Below, piece by piece: positions 63,853 through 64,000 of a stretch of DNA of 64,000 bases (position 1 is the stretch's first letter; the number at the start of each line of letters is the position of its first letter). The stretch is from Odontesthes bonariensis. Its lineage: Eukaryota; Chordata; Actinopteri; Atheriniformes; Atherinopsidae. A program made the translations under genes and the position numbers. The notes beneath the pieces were generated by a model. That model did not search any database and was not told where the DNA came from. It worked only from the letters and a program-made list of their open reading frames with translations. The DNA lies in the NCBI RefSeq assembly GCF_027942865.1, contig NC_134507.1, positions 38,102,797-38,166,796 on the forward strand, read 5' to 3'.

Positions 63853-64000
63853 CAGGGGTCTCCAACACGTCGCTCGCGAGCTACCAGTAGCTCGCCGCCC
63901 CTTTCCAAGTAGCTCGCCAAAGGGCCAATGAATCATACATCAATTTGAAAACTTAATTGGTCTCTCGGCAAATCTTGATGAGTCAGTCACCACTGACCAG
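63853..64000 (+). mobile_element. hAT-type element end, cut by window edge
   Basis: Starts CAGGGGTCTCCAACACGTCG followed by GCTCGCGAGCTACC, a common fish hAT end. It breaks the L2 RT. The other end lies outside the window. Confidence 0.6.

Overview
This is eukaryotic, almost certainly teleost fish, nuclear DNA. The evidence is genes with GT-AG introns and AATAAA signals, nuclear tRNA genes (three Pro, one Thr, one Lys), and a dense, nested load of fish-type transposons: hAT, PIF/Harbinger, piggyBac-like and Tc1-like elements, a 9-bp-duplication element, and I-clade, Rex1-like, L2-like and RTE-like LINEs. No bacterial, phage or CRISPR features are present.

The biological core is a cluster of seven small secreted-protein genes in three sequence families that share one gene architecture. 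Family A has four copies: A1 (-) 3.9-5.0 kb, A2 (+) 13.6-14.6 kb, A3 (+) 29.0-30.0 kb and A4 (-) 40.3-41.2 kb. It encodes a signal peptide, a Gly/Ser/Tyr decapeptide array and a conserved cysteine-free C-terminal segment. Family B has two copies, B1 (-) 22-23.7 kb and B2 (+) 33.8-35.3 kb, and encodes 377 and 389 aa proteins with a QAPGLV hexapeptide array. Family C has one copy at 9.85-10.58 kb (+), 134 aa. In all three families exon 1 stops inside an Arg codon (AG|G), exon 2 carries most of the signal peptide and ends in phase 1, a large exon encodes the mature protein, and a short intron lies in the 3'UTR within about 22 nt of the stop codon. Family A additionally uses a GC-AG intron in every copy. 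I do not recognise the proteins by name; an extracellular structural role (for example egg coat, mucus or adhesive) is inference only.

The cluster sits in a large imperfect palindrome. The left arm holds C, A2 and B1 (about 7.3-23.9 kb). The right arm, about 33.6-56.4 kb, holds the mirror copies B2 and A4, then the flank of a lost C copy. The loop (24-33 kb) holds a cluster of three tRNA-Pro genes plus tRNA-Thr, and the extra direct copy A3. A1 is an extra inverted copy at the left edge. In the right arm an I-clade LINE (41.3-46.5 kb) sits exactly where the C copy, the intergenic DNA and the A4 core promoter should be.

The remainder is mostly repeats. Transposons inserted after the duplications can be recognised because the mirror copy preserves the empty site; many have clear target-site duplications. 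From 51.35 to 56.29 kb lies a Rex1-like LINE whose single long ORF is split by a Harbinger-type element with an exact 3-bp duplication. From about 57.7 kb to the end lies an L2-like LINE (ORF1 with esterase-like region, ORF2 endonuclease, deleted reverse transcriptase), interrupted by an element with CATTCCGAC repeats that itself holds a Harbinger-type element. A broken fragment of a fringe glycosyltransferase first exon lies at 38.25-38.46 kb.
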